Origin: Urechis unicinctus
Taxonomy: Eukaryota > Annelida > Polychaeta > Xenopneusta > Urechidae
Assembly: GCA_034190875.2 (NCBI GenBank)
Contig: CM067354.1
Coordinates: 53,421,335-53,485,334 of the forward strand
Reading direction: 5' to 3'
DNA: 64,000 nucleotides
The translations under genes were made by a program, and so were the position numbers. The notes beneath the pieces were generated by a model. That model did no database searches, had not been told where the DNA came from, and saw nothing but the letters and a program-made list of their open reading frames with translations. Numbering within the stretch: the stretch's first letter is position 1; every line of letters starts with the position of its first letter. Below, in pieces: positions 34,160 to 43,350 of the stretch.

Positions 34160-34940
34160 TTTTGTGTTACAGGCTCCTCCTCACCAGGTCTTTTATCTAT
34201 TTGCATCGCACCCTGTCGGATATAGTTCCATCGATCGGGGTGACCTACTAAATCTTGAGGAATGTTGGAGTCTCGCAACGCTTCAGCAAATCTTTTCCAA
34301 CCCTCTGGTTCAAAGTGTTTACGTCGTCTCAACACATCGTTAACCAAATCCGCCACGTTAGTCCCACTAACGGCTTGTCCTTTAATCGTTAATTCCCCTC
34401 GTTCATTCCAACCCACGTCTGGGTTTTTTCGAAGGCGTTCTAATAGCAAACGCCCTTTTTTCTGAAATTTATCAGGGATGGTTTCTACAACTTCCGCAAT
34501 AGACACATCTTCGTGTTTGGGGTGTGGGGGGGCGGGGTATTAGCTAAGGCTGTGTGAGGTGTCGGGGTTCTGTGCTGGCGGTAATACTCGCGGTGTTTTG
34601 TTAAAATTTGGTTATAAGATTCTACTTTAGCCTCCTCCGATAAATCACTACGATTCAGGACATCCCTCATCTCCGCATCCAAGTTGGATAACACGTCGAC
34701 AGTGGGAGCTTGATCGTAACGCCCACTTGACAGTACCCGGGGATCAACCAACATCATTTTCTTAGCCATAATTTTAGCCCAATAGTTTGCCTAACAACGG
34801 ACCAGCGATACCTAAAATAGGTCCTAATAACGCCGGGAGAAAACCACCGGTTTGTAATACTCTTTTCTTTTTCTTGATGTTAGTTTTAGGTGAGATCAAA
34901 GCGCGCAGACCTTGTTTGTATCGGGCTAATTTACGCTTCT
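33763..34940 (-). other. Unique 1,178-bp palindrome spacer
   Basis: This is the only part of the viral cassette present once. On the minus strand it contains the 3' part of the PX-like gene, the frameshifted conserved hypothetical gene and the truncated integrase. It is therefore continuous with the right arm, and the left arm is joined to the broken integrase end. Confidence 0.92.
34138..34769 (-). pseudogene. Conserved Polinton-like hypothetical gene (LVDPRVL family), one frameshift
   Basis: It starts MAKKMMLVDPRVLSS at 34769 and runs in one frame to the G7/C7 run at 34526-34532, where the frame shifts. It resumes as IAEVVETIPDKFQKKG, LLLERLRKNPDVGWNERGEL, VADLVNDVLRRR and ends near 34138. 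Proteins with this two-part layout occupy the slot between PX-like and integrase genes in many invertebrate elements (established context, function unknown). The shift in a homopolymer could be a disabling indel, a sequencing error or, less likely, programmed. Confidence 0.75.
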
Positions 34941-35106
34941 GAACTGAAGTCAAGGATACGTTTCCTTTTAAAACATTGAGTGCACATTCACATAGACAAT
35001 TTATCAATTCTTTGTCAGTCGTGTGAATCAAAGCCCTATTGACAGGGGGTTTGGCTTTAGCCATCACTCGTAATGTATCAGTGTGTTTTCTGAGACGCTC
35101 TGCCAT
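34774..35106 (-). CDS. PX-like small capsid-accessory protein (right, complete)
   Basis: 110 residues: an N-terminal helical region (MAERLRKHTDTLRVMAKAKP), a middle with basic QKRKLARYKQGLRAL and KKKKR, and a Gly/Leu-rich hydrophobic tail (GGFLPALLGPILG...). It ends 4 bp before the next gene. Basic proteins with such a membrane-active-looking tail sit next to the ATPase in Polinton/adintovirus elements and have been compared with adenovirus core or lytic proteins. That comparison is an inference here. Confidence 0.65.
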   Translation of the reverse strand: MAERLRKHTDTLRVMAKAKPPVNRALIHTTDKELINCLCECALNVLKGNVSLTSVQKRKLARYKQGLRALISPKTNIKKKKRVLQTGGFLPALLGPILGIAGPLLGKLLG

Positions 35107-35155
35107 GATCTATGTCTAACGATAAGAATGGCAGTCGTCCGACGATCGACGGTAT

Positions 35156-35755
35156 TTATTTCTGTAGGTATACAACTTGATTGGGTCGTAGTATGTCAGT
35201 TCGTAGCCGTAAGTGATCTGGTGTTGCCTGTTTCAAATACATAAACAAATAACCGTGAGGTTGCGAAGTAGCATCCGAAAAGGCTTCTTGTACATACTTG
35301 ATGTTTCGCGGGTACATTTGTTTGGCTAAATGCATGATTTGTGAAGCGTCCCGAGGGTTCTTAAATACCACTAAATAATGAGCGTTCAAACTGATTGTTC
35401 GATGTTCTTTATTCTTTCCGAATAAATTTTGTACTAAATACAACACGCTAAGATTGCCATGGTGACTCCCTTTGGTGAATAGGCGAGTGACGCGTTCGTC
35501 AGTTTCTTCCATCAAATCATCGATGATCAACAAGGTTCTTTGTTGAGGATCTGTCTCAAAATTCAATCCCTCTACAAATTCCACGTGCGGTAGTTGAGTG
35601 TACATGGTTTGCCACTCTCCGAAACACCACACGATTCGGTCGGGTGGTGGCTCAATGTGACTACCTTTGATTAACTCACTCACAAAGTAAGTTTTTCCAC
35701 AGCCGCTCGGACCAGCTATCACGCAACTAAAGGGGTGTTTTAAGGCTCGATCCAT
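35156..35755 (-). CDS. Packaging ATPase (right arm)
   Basis: Identical in protein to the left copy at 32948-33547, with the same TATA box mirrored at 35791-35798. In this copy the downstream neighbours (PX-like, conserved hypothetical, integrase) follow in native order. Confidence 0.93.
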   Translation of the reverse strand: MDRALKHPFSCVIAGPSGCGKTYFVSELIKGSHIEPPPDRIVWCFGEWQTMYTQLPHVEFVEGLNFETDPQQRTLLIIDDLMEETDERVTRLFTKGSHHGNLSVLYLVQNLFGKNKEHRTISLNAHYLVVFKNPRDASQIMHLAKQMYPRNIKYVQEAFSDATSQPHGYLFMYLKQATPDHLRLRTDILRPNQVVYLQK

Positions 35756-35878
35756 TCTTATACTGAGTTATCATTCACAGTTCCCCACTCTTTTTATAGA
35801 TAGGATAGGTAAATAGTGTCGTGATAAGTAGAACTCAAAAAGAAATTCAATTAAAGTATATCATCACTTTTTATTCAA

Positions 35879-36673
35879 TCACCAATCATATATATTCATG
35901 CGTCTAATAATTTTATTATATTTACAGTCATAAGGTTCCCCCATTAAGACTTTAGACCAGTGTTCGGTGGTCACACAAAAACCTAACATGGTACGTCGAT
36001 ACTCTCTAGAGAGCCAAAGACACAGTTCAGTGGAATTGTGTTGCTCACACAACAAGCGCCATAATAAAGTGACGTGATGTTCGTCCACCTTATCCAAGGC
36101 TCTTCCAACGCAATGTGAATACATCTTTTGTTGGTTCTCGGCTTGACATACGCCCGTTCCACACACGACGCATGGTTCTTGAGCTATGTCAGATAACAAT
36201 GGCTTCATCAAACCACTGTAAAGGCTAATTATCATATCCCACCCATCAGGCGACGTTCCTTGGTCATCCATCTTTTGTGCGCGTGCTGATAGGTCTTGGT
36301 AAGCTTTTATGAGCTGCCACCAATTGAAACTATCAAAGCACATGGTCACGCTTTCACAGGTAATTTCAATATAGAGGACTGGGGCTTTCACTCGACCAAT
36401 TACATCGTCACTAATGGTTTCTTCCGTATCAACGTCCGATTGGCCAGCTTCCACGTCAATCAACGGTAAGGTGAGTGATGTAAGAGCCGTCCCGCTTCTG
36501 AGAAAGGCATTTGAGGGTAATTTTATTTGATGTCTGCTCCATCGATCGCGAATGTGTAAATCATTGGGGTCTGGGTTACTACACCACTGTGAAATTTGAA
36601 AGCGACCACTACGACGACTGGTATACAACGGTCCGTCAATGTAATCACACTCCTCGCCGTTCTCCTCTGCCAT
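35879..36673 (-). CDS. Element gene D (right arm)
   Basis: 264 residues. It differs from the left copy by two substitutions (WSRHQ for WSGHQ; LTLPLID for LTLSLID). The promoter array is mirrored upstream at 36744-36844. Confidence 0.8.
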   Translation of the reverse strand: MAEENGEECDYIDGPLYTSRRSGRFQISQWCSNPDPNDLHIRDRWSRHQIKLPSNAFLRSGTALTSLTLPLIDVEAGQSDVDTEETISDDVIGRVKAPVLYIEITCESVTMCFDSFNWWQLIKAYQDLSARAQKMDDQGTSPDGWDMIISLYSGLMKPLLSDIAQEPCVVCGTGVCQAENQQKMYSHCVGRALDKVDEHHVTLLWRLLCEQHNSTELCLWLSREYRRTMLGFCVTTEHWSKVLMGEPYDCKYNKIIRRMNIYDW

Positions 36674-36743
36674 CCTGAATGAAACAAAAAGCTGTCCGTG
36701 TTCGCTTATTTATCCCCTGATCGAGCTAATGTAAGGGGTTTTT

Positions 36744-36855
36744 CATGATCACGTGTCGACTTAATTAAGCTGATGTCAGCGCTTTTTTCATGATCACGTG
36801 ACGAATTGATTTAGCTGTAGTCAGCGATTTGTCATGATCACGTGACAAATTAATT
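36744..36855 (-). promoter_or_regulatory. Mirror of the CACGTGATCATG array (right arm)
   Basis: CATGATCACGTG is at 36744-36755, 36789-36800 and 36833-36844. Over about 200 bp around it I see a single base difference from the left arm. Confidence 0.75.
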
Positions 36856-36920
36856 TCAGATCCGGTAAATCACGCACACACACACACGCACACCGGGGTT
36901 GTGGAAGTTAAGCTTTCCGA

Positions 36921-37175
36921 TTACGTCACAACCTTCCTCTGCTTTGTTGTGCCTGTTGTTTTCCTTAAGTTTCGATTGTATATGTAGAGCTTATAATTAC
37001 AGTGATATTTCAAGTGTCGGGTCAAAAGCGCCTTCGTTACAAACCCACATTGACACAGAGGACAACGCCGTAACCTCAGGGTTCTGTGTTTACCCTGAGC
37101 AGGTGACTTGGGTCTATATGGTTGTTGAGTCTCAGCGACTCTCTGACATTCGTCACATTCTACACAAGTATCCAT
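36921..37175 (-). CDS. Element gene C, C2H2 zinc finger (right arm)
   Basis: 84 residues, identical to the left-arm copy; finger residues C38, C41, H54, H58. Confidence 0.8.
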   Translation of the reverse strand: MDTCVECDECQRVAETQQPYRPKSPAQGKHRTLRLRRCPLCQCGFVTKALLTRHLKYHCNYKLYIYNRNLRKTTGTTKQRKVVT

Positions 37176-37303
37176 GTCGTCGCTTTAAAGATTCAAACTC
37201 TACTACCAGTAAACTTGTTGTTAACCGATATTTATAAGCAGATATTTATAATTACATTAATCTAACTCATCTTCAGACACGAACGCAGTTAACTGACGAT
37301 CCA

Positions 37304-37489
37304 TTAAACACTCTCTAGCTTCGATGCTTTACTAAGAGCCGTATCAAAATCGTAACCATACTCCATCAAGCGCTGTTGATTTATACTAATTTGTCTATAG
37401 ATCTTATTGTCTCTCAGTTCTCGAGTTAGTTGTGCATGCATCTGTAACTTGTCTTTTAAAACAGACCACCTGCTATACGCATCCGTCAT
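37304..37489 (-). pseudogene. Element gene B, frameshifted (right arm)
   Basis: A 1-bp deletion (GCATCG for GCGATCG) near 37326 shifts the frame after about 55 codons and ends the protein at 61 residues with an unrelated tail, losing the acidic C-terminus seen in the left arm. Confidence 0.75.
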
Positions 37490-37606
37490 GTTGATGTTAC
37501 TCTCTGACTATCTTAGCCATAAATGACCACCCACCAAATTTGAACTCTTTATAACATACATTCCAAATAATAATTAAAAGAAACAAACACAGGCCTGTAT
37601 TTTCAC

Positions 37607-38395
37607 TCATTTATTACACAATCTGTTAATTACACGTATTTCAATATCTGATTTCACCGACTCCAACCAATATTTCCTATAGTCCACACACAACCATTTG
37701 CTACGTTCCATCCACGAGGGGCAGGGGTCAATTAAACCTATACTTAATTCCCATAAACTTGATACATAGTGTTCGTCAACACGCTCGAGAGCATCCGTCA
37801 TACACATCCGAACTTGTTCTTCAGGTTCGGCCATCAAACAAAGATTATGCTGTCGCTGACTCGGGTGGTCGATCTGACAGCCATGGCATTTTTCTGGTAT
37901 TAGAGCTTCGATTAAATCGACAAGCGTGTCTGTGTATACCACCATCAGATATTCCTCCATTAATTTCGCTCTCATCACGTGGGTTCCGTAGAGCTGTTTC
38001 AACTCCTCCCACGCTTCTACAAACATATACCACGAGTAACTGTCCATTTTCATTGTCACCTGACCCTTCTTTATCAGCACCATAGGGATCGGGTATCGAA
38101 CACTCATCGTCACGTCTGCACCAATAGAGACCTCGACACGACTCTCCTCTCCCGCTTCTAACTGTTTCATTGTTTCTGTGACAGCAGTTATTTCGTAACC
38201 ACAGTCCAATACACAGTGCATCCCAAACTCTATGTGACATTTCTTGAAATTGTTTTTCAAAAACACTACATCTTTATTCCAAACCACTATCGAATACTGT
38301 GCAAAGTATCGTGTGTATAGTGGTTTCACTTCCTCCATTTCGATTTGTTCTACCGCTTTTAACAAGTCCGCGTCGCTCATCCGTTTCCCAGCCAT
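37607..38395 (-). CDS. Element gene A (right arm), C-terminus extended
   Basis: The same protein as 30301-31074 with one substitution (TMKMDS for TMEMDS). A 4-bp deletion at the stop codon adds five residues (RLCNK). The start is taken at 38395, downstream of the TATA box at 38432-38440. Confidence 0.78.
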   Translation of the reverse strand: MAGKRMSDADLLKAVEQIEMEEVKPLYTRYFAQYSIVVWNKDVVFLKNNFKKCHIEFGMHCVLDCGYEITAVTETMKQLEAGEESRVEVSIGADVTMSVRYPIPMVLIKKGQVTMKMDSYSWYMFVEAWEELKQLYGTHVMRAKLMEEYLMVVYTDTLVDLIEALIPEKCHGCQIDHPSQRQHNLCLMAEPEEQVRMCMTDALERVDEHYVSSLWELSIGLIDPCPSWMERSKWLCVDYRKYWLESVKSDIEIRVINRLCNK

Positions 38396-40431
38396 GATTA
38401 TAAATGAACGCAGGACTGAGACACTCTCCCGTTTTATATACACCCTCTATCCCATCACTTAGCCTAGCTCAGCAAACTATGACGACATATCCGACGAAAA
38501 TTGTGAAATCACTTTCCAAAAATAGAATGACCTCATCCAAAATAGCGCCCCTCCATGAGGTCACCAAGGTCGCAAAGATTTCAAGGGCGGAAAATAACGG
38601 AACAGATGGTGAAATCACTTTCCAAAAATAGAATGAGGTTATCAAAATACCGCACCGAATCCGCATGCGATCGTCAGCGAAAAATATATTGCGCAATCCA
38701 CTTCGTCCAGCGTTCGATGTCAAAAACGTGGTAAGTAGGGGCACGTAAATATACTACTAATGTCTATCATTTATTACACTTACTGGAGTCAATCTCGCAA
38801 ATATTTACTTCCCATTTGAGAAATAACAGGCCATACATTGTCGACCCCCAAGGGGGGCTACTTAAATATAAATATGGTCATTACTGACCCCTCTCAAAAT
38901 ACATAGAAAAAAACTGCTTAGTTCACTTATATCCGCTTATATTGCAGCCGGCCGATTGTATTTAGGGGTGAGCGGTACTATTTATATGTATAAGACAACG
39001 GTTGTTATCTAAATTTGTTTACTGCGAAACATCTAATGATTCACAAATTTTCTGCATTTAGCACGTGCGTTAACAATTTGCATAGGTAATTGCTGAACGA
39101 AAGCAGACACGAACAGATATGCCTCCTGTGTCTCGACTTGCTTACCTTGACAAGCAATGTTATAAAGCCTTGCATCGATTGCCCTTGTGTGACCATTGAA
39201 GCTCGCCATATCTCAAATGAATCAAGTTGACATGCAAACCCATCTCTTTTTACCTTAGTGATACCATAGTTCTGATGGCATCTATAAATATACGCCAGAA
39301 CCTACCGCGCTCTTGTTGGAAACGTTATTGAATGCTGAGATCATTTTCTTTTCCTGATTACCATAAACTGGTTTTAATGCATGCAAAACTACTAGACATA
39401 ATCATTGCGCCAAGAATACCAGGACTAAAATGTCTATTTCACTCAAATATCTTCCGATTAACAGATAGTGGTTTCTTACAGCTTAAGATTAAAGCCTTAC
39501 CCAAAGAAACTTTAATTGACATCAGAGGCATATGTAGATCGCTGTGGACGAGTCTGATACCTTAAATTGTTTCTGAATGTAAATTGCGGCCTGTATCTCT
39601 TTCAGACACCGGCACTTACAGAAGACACTCATCAACGTGAGCATCATTGATTAGCAAGGGCTAACCTCGTGTGGTTCAGCTTTTACAATATTTTAAATAA
39701 TAACCGCTAAATCATTCGTTTTGGTTTATGTTGAGCCCGGCCGATGGAATGTTCATAGCGGTTCTATTTGCATGCATAACATTTAGGATGAAAACAAAGC
39801 TGGGTTACTGACCCAAATATTAAGCAAGCTGCATAGGTAAATACTGAAGGCATGTGCGTTTAAGTTAGTAATGACTTAAATGTACGTATAAGCTGTTATA
39901 GAAAAGTAATTTAATCGCAACGTATCGACATTAACCTCCATTTGGGCTGCAGCGCTGTTTTTTGTTCCATTAAGTTTATAAATTTTACCAATTTTTCTGT
40001 ATGAGTAATTAATTTTATATGAAAATTATATACTTACACTGTATTTTCAGGTAAATCGTTAGTCAATAGATGTTCTGGTCGATTCACTAAATTTAGCCGA
40101 TCACCTCATTAATCGTGCAACAATACAATCACCGAATGTCTCCAAATTGCTTCATTGTTCATTCATGGAACATTTCAAAGAAATACCCTGTGTGTTGCTA
40201 GGTCTTGTCAATCCGAGAAATGTTTTCCATAGGGTACAAAACTGTTCGTATTTAATCGGATCAATATCAACAGTCGTCAATGATCCATCGCAGCTTTGTT
40301 AAGCCTCCTAAGGAAAGATATTTCAGTCGGGCGGCGATGTTGATGATCCTTACAAAGGCGGACAAATCCATAAACATTAAAGTTCCTTCCAAATAGTTTG
40401 TATATTTATAACAAGCTCCATTTCTAATTAT

Positions 40432-40644
40432 GTGAAGCTTAAGGTACAGGAAGTCATTTTTCTGGCTTGGGGGAGTTTGGTACTGGCAGTCATTCTACCT
40501 GCAAACAAATATAGGGAGCATGTAAACAGAGATGTAATTGATCATTTCATCAAAATAAAGATATTTGTTGGCTATCAACAACTTTTTCTAACTGCAACAT
40601 ACGTAACATATTGCAATTCGATAACTCAAAAGGCCGAAGTATAG
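40432..40644 (+). CDS. Possible signal-anchor frame (module f), right arm
   Basis: 70 codons, opening MKLKVQEVIFLAWGSLVLAV; mirror of 28051-28254 with a frame-preserving 9-bp difference. Confidence 0.3.
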   Translation: MKLKVQEVIFLAWGSLVLAVILPANKYREHVNRDVIDHFIKIKIFVGYQQLFLTATYVTYCNSITQKAEV

Positions 40645-40853
40645 CGCCCGGTCTGGTAATGGATACTCCAATCCCATCCTATGGCACTGTGATAATTGAT
40701 AAACCAATTCCGATTCACATTCAGCAGCTTTCGAAGAAATTGGAATGCCTATTTATGACACCTAGGAGAGAGAGATATCAAATCAATTTGACAGCTCATG
40801 GTTCTCGTAAACCAACGGCCACGTGTTGCCATATCAGCATATGTATTAGATAG
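40611..40853 (+). CDS. Protein-like module c, right arm
   Basis: 80 codons with IPSYG, LECLFMTPRRERYQINLTAH and a CC pair. It has six residue differences from the left-arm mirror, against none in the ATPase. Confidence 0.3.
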   Translation: MQFDNSKGRSIAPGLVMDTPIPSYGTVIIDKPIPIHIQQLSKKLECLFMTPRRERYQINLTAHGSRKPTATCCHISICIR

Positions 40854-41059
40854 TTGACTGACGGATACCTGAAGAAAGCAAATAAAGACTAATCAGTGAG
40901 TATTGAATGAGTAGATAACAAATTATTGGAGTAAAAATCGAGATTCTAATTGCAACAATCAAACTAAATGGAACAACTGTTAACTCATACGATATCAATC
41001 ACAGATTGTCATGAAGATAACGCCAGCTATTAAGGAAAACATATGCACATTTGACACAT

Positions 41060-41769
41060 TGATACCTCATGTACACTGATGTGCATCCAACAATAAGAGT
41101 CTATTCAATGAGCAGCTCCTACATAAAGGTATTTCTACTCATGGTAACCCACCTTGAATTCTCATTCCTTTTAAAGCCAATATTAAGAGATAAATACCCA
41201 TGGCAAATCATGCACAGATCAGCCCCGCACAATCTTTGTTGCAGATGTTTCTTTGAAACGGAAGTATGTCTTCATTCTGATGTCTGGTGTCGCAACTAGA
41301 TTTTATTTACGCGCTACACTGAGCCGATATCTTATAATTAGGCTGCACATTATTTTACATCATTTGTCACTTTATACAAATATTGGATCGACGTTAAAAG
41401 GTTGCTGCAAAATCAACGGTAATTTATCGCTAGGATTAGAATTATATTTGTCGGGTGGCACATTTATCTTCCATCAACTTTAATAGTTCCTAGTAAATAC
41501 ATAACTAAATTAATGCTGTGACATAACAAGGACTAGGCTTTGTCGGACAAAGTGCTTGGATAACAAATCACATCTGCATGTTGGAGCTGGTGAAATCGTT
41601 GGCGACTGCACTCGGTAATAACGCAATAGGTGCGCTTGAAGAGAGCCTAGTATTTCGGGAACAATTTAAGACATGACATGGTAAGTCTTCATTTTACGAT
41701 ATTGGCTTTGAGTCTCCGCTATCCCAAGGAGAATTACCGAGCTACCAATAACAATCACGTAGCCTGAGC
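41060..41769 (+). repeat. Host repeat, partner 54.93-55.29 kb
   Basis: CAGATCAGCCCCGCACAATC at 41218 and the GCTTTGTCGGACAAAGTGCTTGG tract at 41537 recur near 54929 and 55115. The last 230 bp to the palindrome edge match 55080-55330. Confidence 0.7.
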
Positions 41770-41794
41770 CAGCAAAAGATTATTGATTGATCTC

Positions 41795-42480
41795 CCTCTA
41801 CAAGAGTATACAATGAAAAAAAATGGGAGAATATTTGTTGTTTTTTCATAATCATTACTAACACTCCAGTGGTTAGTATCTATGCGAGTTGTAACTGAGG
41901 TTTCCTAGAGCCTACTGGCGCTGCTACCAATACGTCTTTGATTGGTATGGCATTCCGCATAATCTCCAAACCGCTCAAAAGCCTCAGATATAAAGCATGA
42001 TTCAACTCAGGGATGCTGTATTGTTCTATACCATACAATTTTCCGGTTTGTTGCAGTGATTTGATTAATTACTTGTGGAGATCCCCGTTCACATTACCAA
42101 TCGTTCGCTGCCTGATACCAGGTAAATTACATGAATCTATTCACTGACGAAATGTCATTTGTCATCCGTAAATGGGATTGTTATATAAGACATTACATGG
42201 CGTATCATAACTATGACTGAAAGGCATATCATGCTGATGGGACAGTTCGGCCAAAAATCTCACATATCAAATACCAAATACGTAACAAAAGTTTGCAAAC
42301 TCTCTACAGCATATTTGTCTCTCGTCGCAATTAATCGAATAATTGCCAATTTATTTATAATTTAAATATCAATACAACTTTCTAAGGTTTAACGACAAGC
42401 CATTGTGATTTACTGAATTGATAAAGATAGGCTCATGCTAGCTGGCGGGTTATGTCAGTCTGCATTAACATCATTGTGAT
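41795..42480 (+). repeat. Duplicated block, partner 48.49-48.96 kb
   Basis: CTACAAGAGT.TACAATGA, TTGTAACTGAGGT, GATTTGATTAATTACTT.TGGAGATC and the CATTGTGATTTA.TGAATTGAT tract occur in the same order in both places. 42120-42310 also matches 23.98-24.17 kb. Confidence 0.75.
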
Positions 42481-42755
42481 GGAGTTTTTTACCACTTTGA
42501 CGAATCTTTGTTGATGCAACGAATTTATTTATTTGCGGATTTCGGGTAATTTGTTGAGCTCACGTCAAATATGTGGGTTTCCTTGATGAATTTCGTTTAT
42601 GAAAAGCTCCTGATTCACTATTTAGAAGAAAACCATCTAATGATGTTAGTTTCTTCCATGCAGCCATCATAACAGATTTAACAACTGCATAACTTGGTTA
42701 TGTTGGGAGAAATAAGAATAGTTAATTACGTTCAGTGATTATGATTTAACGCGGT

Positions 42756-43055
42756 TCAAAAATGCGCACCACCGTCAAGGATGTGTGTTGTAATGTTTCC
42801 TAAACATATTGTTAACTTGGCGATATATTTGCTTAGTAATCCGTTTTGTGGGTTTGTTTGTTTATCAACTTTTTGTTGTCTCGCAATACAGATCGCAATT
42901 TTTGTTAATACGTTATCATAAATTATATGCTTTTCAACCATTGCGTTAGGTTTGGAAATCACTTGAACGCCAAAATCTATACCAATAAAGATAATGGGTG
43001 CAGTTACCGGAATACGAGGCGAACATGGAACAAACAATCTTTTTATTTCAGCCAC
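42756..43055 (-). CDS. Protein-like module b, intact copy, unrecognised
   Basis: A 99-codon frame opening MAEIKRLFVPCSPRIPVTAP and then IGIDFGVQV. Two diverged copies keep the ATG and the same reading of the first 16-30 codons: about 59835-59938 minus (MAKIKRLFVPCLPRIPVT, GIDLGVQL) and 25270-25382 minus (broken). Conservation of the ATG and frame in three copies suggests a former first exon. I do not recognise the family; resemblance of GID.G to actin/Hsp70 nucleotide loops is probably fortuitous. Confidence 0.3.
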   Translation of the reverse strand: MAEIKRLFVPCSPRIPVTAPIIFIGIDFGVQVISKPNAMVEKHIIYDNVLTKIAICIARQQKVDKQTNPQNGLLSKYIAKLTICLGNITTHILDGGAHF

Positions 43056-43059
43056 CTAA

Positions 43060-43350
43060 AATAAAATGTTTCCATGTGGCAATCTGGACGAGTATTTCAC
43101 GAGGGAGAACCAAAATGTTCAGTTGACGAGTAAATTTGATCCAAATTTCTGATCAGAAAATGAGGCTCTAAGATAATTGCAAGCAGCAGCATGCATAGCA
43201 GATAATGTGAATGGATTTTATGCAGCCCGGTATCGCCAAATCAAATTATTTGAATCATTAGGCCTTATAACTGCAATTCGTTCTCACCACCCATGTACAC
43301 CGGTAAGTGTGCGGTTAGACGGCCACGCATAAGCAGACATAGAAGTTCAA
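43060..43350. repeat. Tail of module-b block with 37-bp identical core
   Basis: 43303-43339 is identical over 37 bp to 60181-60217, although the surrounding sequence is clearly diverged. It begins GTAAGT, a good splice-donor sequence. Confidence 0.7.

Larger units (their letters stand above)
39505..41050 (+). repeat. Large duplicated host block, right palindrome flank (copy 3)
   Basis: It is collinear with 10.70-12.57, 16.27-18.48 and 52.49-53.97 kb (GAGCCCGGCCGATGGAATG near 39733, ATCGGATCAATATCAAC near 40256, module f and c frames at 40432 and 40611). This shows that the outer part of the palindrome arm is host DNA. Confidence 0.8.
34941..41769 (-). repeat. Right arm of the palindrome
   Basis: It mirrors 26934-33762. 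It is continuous at the inner end with the spacer genes. At the outer end it joins host sequence that is also found, in the same order, at 48.47-48.78 kb. It is therefore the better candidate for the original insertion, with the left arm as the derived copy. Confidence 0.97.

Noticed and set aside
31466..34343. Antisense frames over the viral genes (for example 31466-31804, 30611-30937, 34032-34343 and their mirrors)
   Set aside because: They are shadows of the well-supported genes on the opposite strand.
29700..38990. Polinton terminal inverted repeats and target-site duplication
   Set aside because: No defined termini or 5-6-bp duplication could be found. Any terminal repeat is masked by the larger palindrome.
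29700..39000. Integrated copy-back (defective-interfering-like) viral genome
   Set aside because: The inverted arms continue into host repeat DNA for more than 2 kb on each side, so the duplication happened after integration.
26934..41769. Palindrome as a hairpin-read or assembly artefact
   Set aside because: The arms differ by indels and several percent at the outer edges, and the spacer is unique and asymmetric, which a simple fold-back read would not give. It is still worth confirming with spanning reads.
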